A stretch of 64,000 nucleotides of DNA, taken from the NCBI RefSeq assembly GCF_014200725.1, contig NZ_JACHCL010000001.1, positions 1,550,001 to 1,614,000 on the forward strand, given 5' to 3'. Each line of letters opens with the position of its first letter. Within the stretch, counting starts at the first letter, position 1. A program made the translations under genes and the position numbers. Source of the stretch: Janthinobacterium silvisoli. GTDB lineage: Bacteria > Pseudomonadota > Gammaproteobacteria > Burkholderiales > Burkholderiaceae_D. Positions 1 through 8,951 of the stretch are shown here, piece by piece. The notes beneath the pieces are model-generated. The model had not been told where the DNA came from, did no database searches, and worked only from the letters and a program-made list of their open reading frames with translations.

Positions 1-668
1 ATCAGTTTCACATCATGTTCGATCAGCAGCACGGTCTTGCCTTCCGCCTTGATTTTTACCAGCAACTCGCGCAGGGCCAGTTTTTCCGTGGCATTCATGC
101 CCGCCGCCGGCTCGTCCAGGGCCAGCAGCACGGGATCGGTGGCAAGCGCGCGGGCGATTTCCAGGCGCCGCTGGTCGCCATACGACAGGAAGCGGGCCGT
201 GCGGTTCGCAAAACGGGCGATGCCGACGAAGTCCAGCAATTCCATCGCCCGCTGGCGTATCGCCGCCTCTTCCAGGCGCGCCGCCTTGTGCCGGAAGATG
301 GCGCCGAACACGCCCTGGTGCGAACGCACATGGCGCCCCACCATCACGTTTTCCAGCGCCGTCATGTCGCCGAACAGCCGGATATTCTGGAAGGTGCGGG
401 CGATGCCCGCCTTGGCCACCTTGTGCGGCGCCGACGGTGAATACGGTTTGCCGGCCAGTTCGAACGTGCCCGTATCGGGCTGGTACAAACCCGTGATGAC
501 ATTAAAGAAAGTAGTCTTGCCAGCGCCGTTCGGGCCGATCAAGCCATAGATTTGCCCTTGCCGGATGGTAATGCCTACGTCGGTCAGCGCCTGCAGGCCG
601 CCGAAACGTTTGTTTACGCCGGCAATATTGAGAATGATTTGTTCGCTCAAAGTATGCTCCATGGCCAT
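1..668 (-). CDS. livG: Branched-chain amino-acid type ABC transporter ATP-binding protein LivG (3' end outside window)
   Basis: ATPase subunit that drives uptake by the HAAT-family transporter together with LivH and LivM. The reading frame shows a Walker A (GPNGAGKTTFFN), a Q-loop region (ARTFQNIRLF), a signature-like LSYGDQRRLEIARAL, a Walker B followed by DEPAAGMN, and the switch histidine in LIEHDVKL just before the window edge. This order and the AGMN after Walker B are typical of LivG rather than LivF. The start at 668 shares a base with the livM stop (TGATG), so the two are translationally coupled; an in-frame ATG at 662 is the alternative. Roughly the last 30-40 residues lie beyond position 1. 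Confidence 0.93.
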   Translation of the reverse strand, partial: MAMEHTLSEQIILNIAGVNKRFGGLQALTDVGITIRQGQIYGLIGPNGAGKTTFFNVITGLYQPDTGTFELAGKPYSPSAPHKVAKAGIARTFQNIRLFGDMTALENVMVGRHVRSHQGVFGAIFRHKAARLEEAAIRQRAMELLDFVGIARFANRTARFLSYGDQRRLEIARALATDPVLLALDEPAAGMNATEKLALRELLVKIKAEGKTVLLIEHDVKL

Positions 669-1885
669 CAGGTCGATACCACGCCTGTCGATTGATTCGG
701 CTGGTCCACATCATGGTCCGGCCTATCCTCGCTTTTCGGCGACGGCCACAAGCCGGCCGGACGGGTGAGCATGATGACCACCATGGCCAGGCCGTACAGC
801 AACTGGCGCAGCACTTCCGCGTCGATGATGACCTCGCCGAACAGCGCTTGCTGGGCCGGTTCGACCACGTGGCGCAGCACTTCAGGTATCGAGGCCAGGA
901 TCACGCCGCCCAGGATCACGCCCGGGATATGGCCGATGCCGCCCAGTACCACCATCGCCAGCACGGCAATCGATTCCGTCAGACTGAACGATTCCGGTGC
1001 GACAAATCCCTGGAACGAGGCAAACATGGCGCCCGCCACGCCGCCAAACGAGGCGCCCATGGAAAACGCCAGCAATTTCACGTTGCGCGTATTGATGCCC
1101 ATCGCCTTGGCAGCGATTTCATCTTCGCGGATGGCTACCCAGGCACGGCCCAGGCGCGAATGCTGCAAGCGGCTGGTGACGAACACGATGGCGATGCACA
1201 GCAACAGGAACAAAAAGTAATAGGCATTCACGGACGGCATGGAAAAACCACCGAGCATCACCGTACTGTTGCTGCCCGCCTCGCCCGCCAGGTTCACGCC
1301 GAAAATGCGGATCGGGTCGATCATATTGATGCCTTGCGCGCCGTTCGTGAAATTGATGGGCTCATTCAGATTGCCCATGAAGATACGGATGATCTCGCCA
1401 AAACCCAGGGTCACGATGGCCAGGTAATCGCCGCGCAGTTTCAAGGTAGGCGCACCCAGCAAGGCGCCGAACAGGCCGGCCAGGGCGGCGGCCAGCGGCA
1501 CGATGGCCCAGACCGACAAGTGGATGCCATTCTCGCGGATTTCCGGCCCCAGCACATGCACCAGGAAATCGCCCAATACCGGATACTCGTTGACCACCGA
1601 TTCGAGCAGGATGGCAAACTGGGGCGAGGCCAGCAAGCCGGTCAGGTAAGCGCCCACCGCGTAAAACGCGATGTAGCCAAGGTCGAGCAAGCCGGCAAAG
1701 CCCACCACGATATTCAGGCCCAGGGCCAGCATGATGTAGAGCAAGGCCATATCGACGATGCGCACCCAGGAATTGCCGAACTGGGCGGCAAAAAAGGGGA
1801 ATATCATCAGCAGCGCGGCCAGGCCCAGCATGCCCAGATAAGCTTTGGTGGGATTTTTTTTGACGTTGAAATCGAGTAATGCCAT
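668..1885 (-). CDS. livM: Branched-chain amino-acid type ABC transporter permease LivM
   Basis: Inner-membrane permease, 405 aa, with many hydrophobic segments from about residue 17 onward and the family EAA-like cytoplasmic loop (GRAWVAIREDEIAAKAMGIN, about residues 245-265). The following GASFGGVAGAMFASFQGFV and MVVLGGIGHIPGVILGG stretches are hallmarks of LivM-type permeases. The C-terminal 25 residues are polar and extend past the last membrane segment. It lies 20 bp downstream of livH and overlaps livG by one base, so livHMG read as one operon. Substrate inferred as branched-chain or related amino acids; the exact ligand cannot be read from the permease. Confidence 0.93.
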   Translation of the reverse strand: MALLDFNVKKNPTKAYLGMLGLAALLMIFPFFAAQFGNSWVRIVDMALLYIMLALGLNIVVGFAGLLDLGYIAFYAVGAYLTGLLASPQFAILLESVVNEYPVLGDFLVHVLGPEIRENGIHLSVWAIVPLAAALAGLFGALLGAPTLKLRGDYLAIVTLGFGEIIRIFMGNLNEPINFTNGAQGINMIDPIRIFGVNLAGEAGSNSTVMLGGFSMPSVNAYYFLFLLLCIAIVFVTSRLQHSRLGRAWVAIREDEIAAKAMGINTRNVKLLAFSMGASFGGVAGAMFASFQGFVAPESFSLTESIAVLAMVVLGGIGHIPGVILGGVILASIPEVLRHVVEPAQQALFGEVIIDAEVLRQLLYGLAMVVIMLTRPAGLWPSPKSEDRPDHDVDQPNQSTGVVST

Positions 1886-1905
1886 GTTCAGCTCCCGGGA
1901 TGGCG

Positions 1906-2835
1906 TCAGGCGCGGTCGGCCACGCGTTCACCCATGATGCCGGACGGACGCAGGGTCAACACGATGATCAGTACGATGAAGGCAAAGATATCCTGGTAAT
2001 TACTACCGAGGAAGCCGCCCGTGGCATACGCGATATAGCCGGCGCCCAGGCTCTCGATCAAGCCCAGCAAGATGCCGCCCAGCATGGCACCATAGATATT
2101 GCCGATGCCACCCAGCACCGCCGCGCAAAAAGCTTTCAAGCCCGGCAACGCCCCCATGGAAAACTTGATCGACGCATAGTTGGCGCCCCACATCACGCCG
2201 GCCACGGCCGCCAGCGCGGCGCCGATGGCAAACGTGGCGACGATGACTTTATTGGAATCGACGCCCATCAAGCCTGCCACGCGGGGATTTTCCGCCGTGG
2301 CCCGCATGGCGCGGCCCATCTTGGTTTTCTCTACCAGCAAGACCAGCGCGCCCATGGAAATGGCGGCCAGGGCCAGCAGCAATACTTGTGTTTGTGAAAT
2401 GACGGCGCCACCGATATGCAAGGGGTCGGTCGACAGCAACTGCGGGAATGGCAGCGGATTGCGTGTCCAGATCATCATGGCGAAGGTTTGCAGCAAGATC
2501 GATACGCCGATGGCGGTAATCAGCGGCGCCAGGCGGGGCGCATTGCGCAGGCGGCGGTAGGCAACCCGCTCGATCAGGATATTGACGAGGATACAGACGG
2601 GAATGGCGCCAAGGATGGCGGTGGCCAGCTTCAGATAGCCAGGCCAGTCGGGCACATAGATGCCCAGCAGCTTCAAGATGGTCAAGCCCACCATGGCGCC
2701 TATCATCAAGACATCGCCGTGGGCAAAGTTAATCAAATTCAACACGCCATACACCATCGTGTAACCGAGGGCGATCAGGGCATACATGCTGCCCAGCACC
2801 AAGCCGTTGATGATTTGCTGGATAAAGATATCCAT
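1906..2835 (-). CDS. livH: Branched-chain amino-acid type ABC transporter permease LivH
   Basis: 309-aa inner-membrane permease, first visible gene of the liv operon. It begins MDIFIQQIINGLVLGSMYAL, the typical LivH N-terminus, followed by YTMVYGVLNLINFAHGDVLM. The loop GRAMRATAENPRVAGLMGVD (about residues 190-210) is the contact site for the ATPase, and GAMLGGILLGLIESLGAGYI near the C-terminus is also family-typical. No periplasmic binding protein gene lies upstream; the nearest candidate (49610-50752) is about 47 kb away. A promoter should lie in 2836-2902, but I see no convincing -35/-10 pair there. Confidence 0.94.
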   Translation of the reverse strand: MDIFIQQIINGLVLGSMYALIALGYTMVYGVLNLINFAHGDVLMIGAMVGLTILKLLGIYVPDWPGYLKLATAILGAIPVCILVNILIERVAYRRLRNAPRLAPLITAIGVSILLQTFAMMIWTRNPLPFPQLLSTDPLHIGGAVISQTQVLLLALAAISMGALVLLVEKTKMGRAMRATAENPRVAGLMGVDSNKVIVATFAIGAALAAVAGVMWGANYASIKFSMGALPGLKAFCAAVLGGIGNIYGAMLGGILLGLIESLGAGYIAYATGGFLGSNYQDIFAFIVLIIVLTLRPSGIMGERVADRA

Positions 2836-2902
2836 GGTTTGATTGCCCTATCAAATATACATTTTTCGGGAACAACATCTACGCAGCGCGCATCGCAGAT
2901 AC

Positions 2903-2938
2903 AAAAACGGCACTGGAGGAAAGCTTCCTTCAGTGCCG
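2903..2938 (-). terminator. Rho-independent terminator downstream of ispH
   Basis: Minus-strand stem CGGCACTG / CAGTGCCG, extended inside by an imperfect purine/pyrimidine match around AAGCTT, and followed by five U (A-run at 2903-2907 on the plus strand). It sits about 185 bp past the ispH stop and before livH. The 2836-3121 gap holds nothing else I can name. Confidence 0.7.
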
Positions 2939-3121
2939 ATTTCAATCATTCTCACCAGGACGGTGCAACGCACCAGAAATGGGCGTTTTCAGCGTTAGTC
3001 AGAACAGCAATGAACTCAAGCGTTGGCAATCATAACGGTCTTTTTGAAAAACTAAACTTGGAATAAATTGACAATTTTCGAATTAAATTTGGTTTTCAAG
3101 CGAATTTTTATGCTCGACAAA

Positions 3122-4069
3122 TCAAGCGACTTCGCGTTTGATACCGTCCAAACCCTTGGGCATGGGGAAGGTCACCGCTTCCTGCACACCGTCCAGTGGA
3201 CGCACGCTCTTCACGCCACATTCCTTCAAACGGTCGATCACGGCTTGCACCAGGACTTCGGGCGCCGAGGCGCCAGCCGTCACGCCCACTCGTATTTTGC
3301 CTTCCAGCCATGCTGGATCGATCTGTGAAGCGTTATCCACCATATAGGCTGGCGTGCCCATTTTTTCCGCTACTTCACGCAAGCGGTTCGAGTTCGAACT
3401 GTTTGGACTGCCAACCACGACCACCAGTTCCACTTGCGGCGCCATGAATTTCACGGCTTCCTGGCGGTTGGTGGTGGCGTAGCAAATATCGCCCTTTTTC
3501 GGCTCGGTGATGTTCGGATATTTCTCTTTTAAAGCGGCAATAATGTCGCGCGTGTCGTCAACTGACAACGTTGTCTGCGAAACATAGGCCAGGCTGTCGG
3601 GATTGCCCACTTGCAGCTTCGCCACATCGTCCAGCGTTTCCACCAGATGCATGCCCATGTCTGCCTGGCCCATCGTGCCTTCCACTTCGGGATGGCCATC
3701 GTGGCCGATCATGATGATCTCGCGGCCTTCGCGGCGCATCTTCGCCACTTCCATATGCACCTTGGTCACCAGCGGGCAAGTCGCATCAAAAATGCTCAGG
3801 CCACGCGATTCTGCCTCGGCCCGTACGGCCTTCGACACGCCATGCGCGGAAAACACCAGGGTATTACCGGCTGGCACGTCATCGAGCTCATCGATGAAGA
3901 TAGCGCCCTTGCTGCGCAAATCGGCCACCACATAGGCGTTGTGCACGATTTCGTGGCGCACATAAATGGGCGCGCCAAATTGGGTCAAGGCCCGCTCGAC
4001 GATTTCAATCGCCCGATCGACACCGGCGCAAAAGCCACGCGGCTGGGCCAATAATAGTTCTTTGTCCAT
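3122..4069 (-). CDS. ispH: 4-hydroxy-3-methylbut-2-enyl diphosphate reductase IspH
   Basis: Last enzyme of the MEP isoprenoid pathway: reduces HMBPP to IPP and DMAPP with a [4Fe-4S] cluster in the cytosol. The 315-aa protein has the three cluster cysteines in their usual motifs: [14 protein letters not shown] (about C14), [11 protein letters not shown] (about C96-98) and [13 protein letters not shown] (about C197). The substrate loop [12 protein letters not shown] and [14 protein letters not shown] are also present, so it should be active. It follows fkpB by 11 bp on the same strand, the order seen in many Proteobacteria, and ends at a hairpin terminator near 2920. Confidence 0.97.
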   Translation of the reverse strand: MDKELLLAQPRGFCAGVDRAIEIVERALTQFGAPIYVRHEIVHNAYVVADLRSKGAIFIDELDDVPAGNTLVFSAHGVSKAVRAEAESRGLSIFDATCPLVTKVHMEVAKMRREGREIIMIGHDGHPEVEGTMGQADMGMHLVETLDDVAKLQVGNPDSLAYVSQTTLSVDDTRDIIAALKEKYPNITEPKKGDICYATTNRQEAVKFMAPQVELVVVVGSPNSSNSNRLREVAEKMGTPAYMVDNASQIDPAWLEGKIRVGVTAGASAPEVLVQAVIDRLKECGVKSVRPLDGVQEAVTFPMPKGLDGIKREVA

Positions 4070-4080
4070 CGTTCTGCTCC

Positions 4081-4536
4081 TTACAGCACGGAAATCAGTT
4101 TGACTTCGAAACGCAGCGGCTGACCGGCCAGCGGATGATTGAAGTCGAACAGGGCCGAATCTTCACGCATCTCGCGCAATACGCCGGCAAAACGGCCGCC
4201 ACCTGGCGCGGCGAAATCGACCAGGTCGCCGATCTTGTAATCGGCGCCCGGCACCGAGTTTTCATCGAGCGTGGCGCGCGATACCGATTGCACCAGCTCG
4301 GGATTGCGGTCGCCGAAGCCTTCGCCGGCTGCCAGTTCGAACGTCTTGTGCGTGCCTTCAGGCAAGCCCAGCAAACGCTGCTCCAGGAACGGCGCCAACT
4401 GGCCCTGTCCCAGCATCAAGGTGGCAGGATTTCCGTTAAAGGTCGTGACAATATCAGTACCGTCCACCGTGGCAAGACGATAATGCAGGGTGAGGTAAGC
4501 CGCTTCGGTGACGATTGCTGGTTGCGCGTTGGACAT
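4081..4536 (-). CDS. fkpB: FKBP-type peptidyl-prolyl cis-trans isomerase (FkpB/SlpA-like)
   Basis: 151-aa cytosolic isomerase of the SlyD/FkpB group. Visible features are the N-terminal [20 protein letters not shown] strand region, [20 protein letters not shown] leading into the inserted-flap domain, and the closing [18 protein letters not shown] typical of SlyD-like FKBPs. There is no His-rich tail, which fits FkpB rather than SlyD. It is the first gene of a two-gene unit with ispH (11 bp gap) and is divergent from radC, with a shared 109-bp promoter region. Confidence 0.92.
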   Translation of the reverse strand: MSNAQPAIVTEAAYLTLHYRLATVDGTDIVTTFNGNPATLMLGQGQLAPFLEQRLLGLPEGTHKTFELAAGEGFGDRNPELVQSVSRATLDENSVPGADYKIGDLVDFAAPGGGRFAGVLREMREDSALFDFNHPLAGQPLRFEVKLISVL

Positions 4537-4645
4537 AGTGTGTTTTCAGGTAACTGGTGCAAAACGATATTGTAAGCCACACTGGCCGCGCCTGCCCCAT
4601 GGCATCGTCAAACAAGTCCGCGCCCGTGCAAAACAGGAGAACAGC

Positions 4646-5320
4646 ATGGCAATCAAGGATTGGCCCATCGGCGAACGGCCGCGCGAGCGCCTGATAAAGG
4701 ATGGTGCGCAATCGCTGTCGGACGCGGAATTGCTGGCCGTGTTCCTGCGCACTGGCGTACGCGGCAAGAGCGCGGTGGAACTGGCGCGCGACACGGTCGA
4801 ACATTTCGGTTCGCTGCGTGGCCTGTTTGGCGCCAGCCTGCTGAGTTTTTCCGCCGTGCATGGCATGGGCAGCGCCAAATTTGCCCAGTTGCAAGCGGTG
4901 CTGGAACTGGCGCGGCGCGCCATCGTGGAAGATTTACAGACGGGCCAGGCCTTGAATACGCCGGGTTCCGTCAAGGATTATTTGCGCCTGCTCTTGAGCG
5001 GCCTGCAGCACGAATCGTTTGTCGTGTTGTTTTTGGACGTCAAGAACCGTCTGATCACGAGCCAGGAAATGTTTCGCGGTACTCTCACCCACACCAGCGT
5101 CTACCCGCGCGAAGTCGTCAAGCAAGCCCTGCTGCACAACGCCGCCAGCATCATGCTGGCGCACAACCACCCGTCTGGCGTGTCGGAACCGAGTGAATCG
5201 GACTTGCTGCTGACGCGCATGCTGACCCAGGCGCTGTCGCTGGTAGAGGTACGTATCCTCGACCATTTCATTATCGCCGGACAAAAAGTGCACTCCTTCG
5301 CCGAACACGGCCAACTCTAG
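4646..5320 (+). CDS. radC: RadC family protein (JAB/MPN+ domain)
   Basis: 224-aa RadC homologue. The start at 4646 (MAIKDWPIGERPRERL) is preferred over an upstream in-frame ATG at 4508 because it has a good ribosome site (CAGGAGAAC) and matches the usual RadC N-terminus. Residues about 1-90 hold a helix-hairpin-helix-like region (LSDAELLAVFLRTGVRGKSA). The C-terminal half carries the JAMM metal site: LAHNHPSGVSEPSESD, giving H-x-H and the downstream Asp. The old link to DNA repair has not held up well, so the cellular role stays uncertain. Confidence 0.94.
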   Translation: MAIKDWPIGERPRERLIKDGAQSLSDAELLAVFLRTGVRGKSAVELARDTVEHFGSLRGLFGASLLSFSAVHGMGSAKFAQLQAVLELARRAIVEDLQTGQALNTPGSVKDYLRLLLSGLQHESFVVLFLDVKNRLITSQEMFRGTLTHTSVYPREVVKQALLHNAASIMLAHNHPSGVSEPSESDLLLTRMLTQALSLVEVRILDHFIIAGQKVHSFAEHGQL

Positions 5321-5497
5321 GCGCTTGCGGCTTTCGAGCAGTTAACCATGTGTAAACAAGGACATACGCGCACAAGCTGAGGCGAAGCCATAGCAGTAAA
5401 CCAGGAAGTTTACAAGGCTTCCCCTTCTAAAACCTTTGGATTTGAAGATTGTTAAATTAATTTAAAACAACAAGACACAATTGTTTTTCGCAAGTCA

Positions 5498-5526
5498 TTG
5501 ATAAAGCTGATTTTTTTGGATATACT
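5498..5526 (+). promoter_or_regulatory. Sigma-70 promoter of rpmB-rpmG
   Basis: TTGATA (5498-5503), a 17-base spacer and TATACT (5521-5526), about 40 bp before the rpmB start. The rest of the 5321-5566 gap is AT-rich with no other gene. Confidence 0.75.
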
Positions 5527-5566
5527 CTCGTTTTTCCAATTGTGGAATGTCTTTAAGGAGTGCGCC

Positions 5567-5803
5567 ATGGCACGTGTTTGCCAAGTCACTGGGAAGAAGC
5601 CGATGGTCGGCAACAATGTTTCCCATGCAAACAACAAAACCAAACGTCGTTTTTTGCCTAACTTGCAAAATCGTCGTATTTTTGTTGAATCTGAAAACCG
5701 CTGGGTCTCCCTGCGTTTGTCCAACGCCGGTCTGCGCGTCATCGATAAAGTCGGCATCGACGCCGTATTGACCGATATGCGCGCTCGTGGCGAAAAAGTC
5801 TAA
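5567..5803 (+). CDS. rpmB: 50S ribosomal protein L28
   Basis: 78-aa large-subunit ribosomal protein. It starts [20 protein letters not shown], the standard bacterial L28 N-terminus, and has the basic stretch [13 protein letters not shown] followed by a lysine-poor C-terminal half. The start at 5567 follows AAGGAG by 6 bases; a longer in-frame extension to 5498 would run through the promoter and is rejected. The cysteine at position 5 is single, with no CxxC pair, so this is a zinc-free form. rpmG follows 22 bp downstream, the usual rpmBG unit. Confidence 0.97.
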   Translation: MARVCQVTGKKPMVGNNVSHANNKTKRRFLPNLQNRRIFVESENRWVSLRLSNAGLRVIDKVGIDAVLTDMRARGEKV

Positions 5804-5825
5804 TTAGCAGAATAAGGGAGCTATC

Positions 5826-5993
5826 ATGGCAAAATCAGGCCGCGACAAAATCAAGTTAGAATCGACCGCCGGTACGGGTCACTTCTACACGACCACCAAA
5901 AACAAGCGTACGACGCCTGCGAAAATTGAGATCATGAAGTTCGATCCTAAAGCACGCAAGCACGTAACGTACAAAGAAACCAAGATCAAGTAA
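5826..5993 (+). CDS. rpmG: 50S ribosomal protein L33
   Basis: 55-aa ribosomal protein: begins [20 protein letters not shown] and ends with [14 protein letters not shown]. It contains no cysteine at all, so it is the zinc-independent (C-minus) L33 type, which matches the zinc-free L28 next to it. The start follows AAGGGAG. A strong terminator begins about 28 bases after the stop. Too short for routine ORF lists, but unambiguous by sequence and position. Confidence 0.96.
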   Translation: MAKSGRDKIKLESTAGTGHFYTTTKNKRTTPAKIEIMKFDPKARKHVTYKETKIK

Positions 5994-6020
5994 TTGATAT
6001 TGTGTTCTCTGATGAAAGAG

Positions 6021-6044
6021 CCGCTCTGATGAGCGGTTTTTTTT
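6021..6044 (+). terminator. Rho-independent terminator of rpmBG
   Basis: Stem CCGCTC / GAGCGG around a TGAT loop, followed by eight T. Confidence 0.92.
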
Positions 6045-6085
6045 CGTCCCGATTTTCTTATCCAACACTGAACATCGTGACAGGC

Positions 6086-6116
6086 AAAAAAAATGGCCCC
6101 GCAAGCGGAGCCATTC
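6086..6116 (-). terminator. Rho-independent terminator of the desaturase gene
   Basis: Minus-strand stem AATGGC-T-CCGC / GCGG-G-GCCATT, then a run of seven or more U, about 20 bp past the stop at 6136. Confidence 0.88.
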
Positions 6117-6135
6117 ATGTCACATCAACTTACCA

Positions 6136-7344
6136 TCAAGCATAACTGCGCAAGCGCAATGAGAAGTCTTGCAGCGACTTGATGCCCGATGCTTCGGCGC
6201 GCGCGCACCAGTCTTGCAGCTTGTGCAGCAACTGTTCGCGCGTAAAGTGCGAGCGCTCCCAGATAGCGCCCAGCTCCACGCGCATATGGTGCATGGTTTC
6301 CAGCGCCTTGCTGTGTTGGAACAGTTCCGATAATTGTTCATGGTGTGCATCGGCCAGCTTGGCTGGTTCGCGCTGCATCAGCTTGCGCGACGACTTCAGG
6401 AAGCGTTTTTCCAGCAATGCCTTGTCTTTCAAGTGGTCCAGCTCTTCTTTCCAGGCATGCTTGATCGATTTCGCATACTTGGCCATCACGTCGTAGCGGT
6501 TGGCAATGACGGATTGCAAGGTCTCGAAATCCGCTTCGCTCTTGCCGTGAGAAAACTTCGGTTCCGGCGCCAGTTTCTTCACTTTCGCCAGGCGCAGTGT
6601 TTCCAGAATGCGGATATAACCCCAGCCAATATCGAACTCGTACCATTTTGACGACAATTTAGCCGACGTTGCATACGTATGGTGGTTGTTATGGAGTTCT
6701 TCGCCACCGATCAGGATGCCGAAGGGAATGATGTTGGTGGCTGCATCGGCGCAGTCATAGTTGCGATAACCCCAATAGTGACCGATACCGTTGATGATGC
6801 CGGCCGCTGTTACTGGAATCCAGATCATTTGCACGGCCCATACGGAAATACCGATCACGCCAAACAGGATGAAGTTGACCACGAACAGGATGACCACGCC
6901 CAGCCAGCTGTACTTGGTGTACAGATTGCGCTCGATCCAGTCGCTTGGCGTGCCATGGCCGTATTTCGCCATGGTTTCCATGTTTTTCGATTCGGCACGG
7001 TACAGCTCGGCGCCTTCCCAGAAGACTTTCTTGATGCCGCGCGTAACCGGGCTATGCGGATCTTCTTCCGTATCGCACTTGGCGTGATGCTTGCGGTGAA
7101 TCGCAGCCCATTCCTTGGTGACCTGGCCGGTCGTCAACCACAGCCAGAAACGGAAGAAATGGCTGGGAATTGCATGCAATTCCAGCGCGCGGTGCGCCTG
7201 GTGGCGGTGCAGGTAGATCGTCACGCTGGCGATGGTGATGTGGGTCACCACCATGGTGTACAGAAAAACTTGCCATGCGGACAGATCGGTAATACCCGTT
7301 GCCATAAATTGCAATACTGCGTGTAAAACGGAACTCAATGTCAT
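6136..7344 (-). CDS. Acyl-CoA/acyl-lipid delta-9-type fatty acid desaturase
   Basis: Membrane di-iron desaturase, 402 aa. The three histidine boxes are HRHQAHRAL (about residue 45), HRKHHAKC (about residue 80) and HNNHHTYATS (about residue 215), between hydrophobic segments. After box three a helical tail of about 150 residues follows, longer than in minimal desaturases and rich in Lys, Glu and Leu. I chose the start at 7344 (MTLSSVLHAV) because it has a GGAG ribosome site 5 bases upstream; an in-frame ATG at 7374 has none. The likely role is making monounsaturated membrane fatty acids, as in cold adaptation; substrate form is not readable. Confidence 0.92.
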   Translation of the reverse strand: MTLSSVLHAVLQFMATGITDLSAWQVFLYTMVVTHITIASVTIYLHRHQAHRALELHAIPSHFFRFWLWLTTGQVTKEWAAIHRKHHAKCDTEEDPHSPVTRGIKKVFWEGAELYRAESKNMETMAKYGHGTPSDWIERNLYTKYSWLGVVILFVVNFILFGVIGISVWAVQMIWIPVTAAGIINGIGHYWGYRNYDCADAATNIIPFGILIGGEELHNNHHTYATSAKLSSKWYEFDIGWGYIRILETLRLAKVKKLAPEPKFSHGKSEADFETLQSVIANRYDVMAKYAKSIKHAWKEELDHLKDKALLEKRFLKSSRKLMQREPAKLADAHHEQLSELFQHSKALETMHHMRVELGAIWERSHFTREQLLHKLQDWCARAEASGIKSLQDFSLRLRSYA

Positions 7345-7461
7345 TACTACTCCAAGTGGACGGGGCGTGTTCACGGTCGCTCCAGTCTGGCTGGAGGTCC
7401 GGTAGTGTGATTTTAGGCGTAATTGTACGCGCTAATAGGGACGATCAGGCGAAATTGCGCC

Positions 7462-8829
7462 TCAAACCTGCTTATCGTCAGGTCCTGCCGCAGGCTCGGG
7501 CGTACCCGCCAGCGCGACGGCCGGCATGCCGATAATGCGCAATTCGCGCTGTGGAAATGGTACGGAGACCTTATGTTCCTGCAAGGTACGCCAAATGGCG
7601 CGATTAACATTCGATTTCACCCCGCCCGTGCCATTTTCAGGGTCGGCGATCCAGAAACCGATCTGCAGGTCCAGTCCATCGGCGCCGAAACGCACCAGGG
7701 TCGCCGATGGCGGTTTGGTCTGCGACACGCGCGGCACGCTGGCCGCGGCTGCTTCCAATAAAGGGAAGATGGTATCGATATCGGTGTCGTAGCCCACCGA
7801 TACGGTGCTGGCCAGCCACACCATGCTGTTCGACAAGGACATATTCTGTACCCCGCCGGAAATCAGCATTTCATTGGGCACAATGGATTCGACGCCATCT
7901 CCGCCCAACAGCACGGTATAACGCGTATTAATCTGCGTTACCTTGCCATTGAACTGGCCAACGGTAATGACATCACCAATGGTCAGGCTGCGATCGAGCA
8001 AAATGATAAAACCGGACACAAAGTTGGCGGCAATCTTTTGCAGGCCAAAACCCAGGGCCACGCCAAAGGCGCCGCCAAACACCGACAGTACGGTCAGGTC
8101 GATGCCCACCAGCGACAGGCTGACCAGCACGGAAACGAGAATCAGCACGGCACGTCCCATGCGCGACATGACCACCCGCAAGGAGGAATGCAAGCCTTGC
8201 ATTTTCATTAATCGGTCATCGAGCGCCGTGGCGGCCCACATGGCCAGCACCATCAGTACGGCAACCGAAATGGCTGCCTGCAAAATGGCGGCCACCGACA
8301 CTTTGTTGCGGCCCAGCGGCACCACGATGCCTTCCAGGAAGGCATGCAGGTCCGGCCATAGGCCGGTGATATACATCGCCATGCCGAGCCACACGACAAT
8401 GGTGAATACTTTTTCAAGCAACAACATTGTCGGGCTGATTTCGCCGTGGCGGGCAAAAATGCGCCGCAGCACATAAAACCCGAAACGCACCAGCGCCATC
8501 GAGGTGCACAGCGGAATCGCAATACTGAGCAGGTGGACGGTCTGGAAGCGGGACAGCACATGCTGCGTCACGCCCAGCAGCAGCGCCGCCAGCACAGGTG
8601 TCAGGATACGGATAAAACTATGCGTGCGCCGCAAGGCTTCGGCACTGACCGGCGCCGACGTGTTCGCCGCGCTTTCGGCGCGCTGGTTCAGGAACACGCG
8701 CAGCTGGCGCACCAGCACCCAGCTCAAGGCCAGGCAGGAGGCGATGGCCAGCACCTGCCACAGGATGGCCGGCTGGCGGAAATCGTCAACAAAATCAGTG
8801 ATCAGGTTCAGCAGTGGCGTATCGTTCAT
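7462..8829 (-). CDS. MscS-family small-conductance mechanosensitive channel
   Basis: 455-aa inner-membrane protein. The N-terminal half has about five predicted membrane segments (for example residues 20-42 and 80-115). Next comes the pore helix TVLSVFGGAFGVALGFGLQK with the expected Gly/Ala pattern, then NFVSGFIILLDRSLTIGDVI, the MscS beta-domain signature, and VPNEMLIS. The C-terminal cytoplasmic domain is short. Such long-N-terminus MscS relatives release solutes under osmotic downshock. It lies 122 bp downstream of the RsmB-like gene on the same strand; that gap holds one hairpin (8856-8877) without a T-run. Confidence 0.92.
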   Translation of the reverse strand: MNDTPLLNLITDFVDDFRQPAILWQVLAIASCLALSWVLVRQLRVFLNQRAESAANTSAPVSAEALRRTHSFIRILTPVLAALLLGVTQHVLSRFQTVHLLSIAIPLCTSMALVRFGFYVLRRIFARHGEISPTMLLLEKVFTIVVWLGMAMYITGLWPDLHAFLEGIVVPLGRNKVSVAAILQAAISVAVLMVLAMWAATALDDRLMKMQGLHSSLRVVMSRMGRAVLILVSVLVSLSLVGIDLTVLSVFGGAFGVALGFGLQKIAANFVSGFIILLDRSLTIGDVITVGQFNGKVTQINTRYTVLLGGDGVESIVPNEMLISGGVQNMSLSNSMVWLASTVSVGYDTDIDTIFPLLEAAAASVPRVSQTKPPSATLVRFGADGLDLQIGFWIADPENGTGGVKSNVNRAIWRTLQEHKVSVPFPQRELRIIGMPAVALAGTPEPAAGPDDKQV

Positions 8830-8951
8830 GGCTGGGGCACTCAGGGTAGTGGAACGGCACGGGCCGCTGGCCCTGCCATGCGCCAGGCGGTGCTGGCTGG
8901 TAGTACTGGTCGTGATGGCGGCCCTGCCGTTGGCAAGGCCGCTTGCAGCGC

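Noticed and set aside
692..1879. Long plus-strand frame (395 aa) opposite livM
   Set aside because: His/Gln-rich composition is the antisense shadow of a GC-rich membrane gene; livM is well supported.
5410..5427. GGAAG..CTTCC hairpin after radC
   Set aside because: Weak five-base stem, no T-run.
8856..8877. GC-rich hairpin between the RsmB-like and MscS genes
   Set aside because: No T-run and one bulge; no ground to call it a terminator or RNA element.
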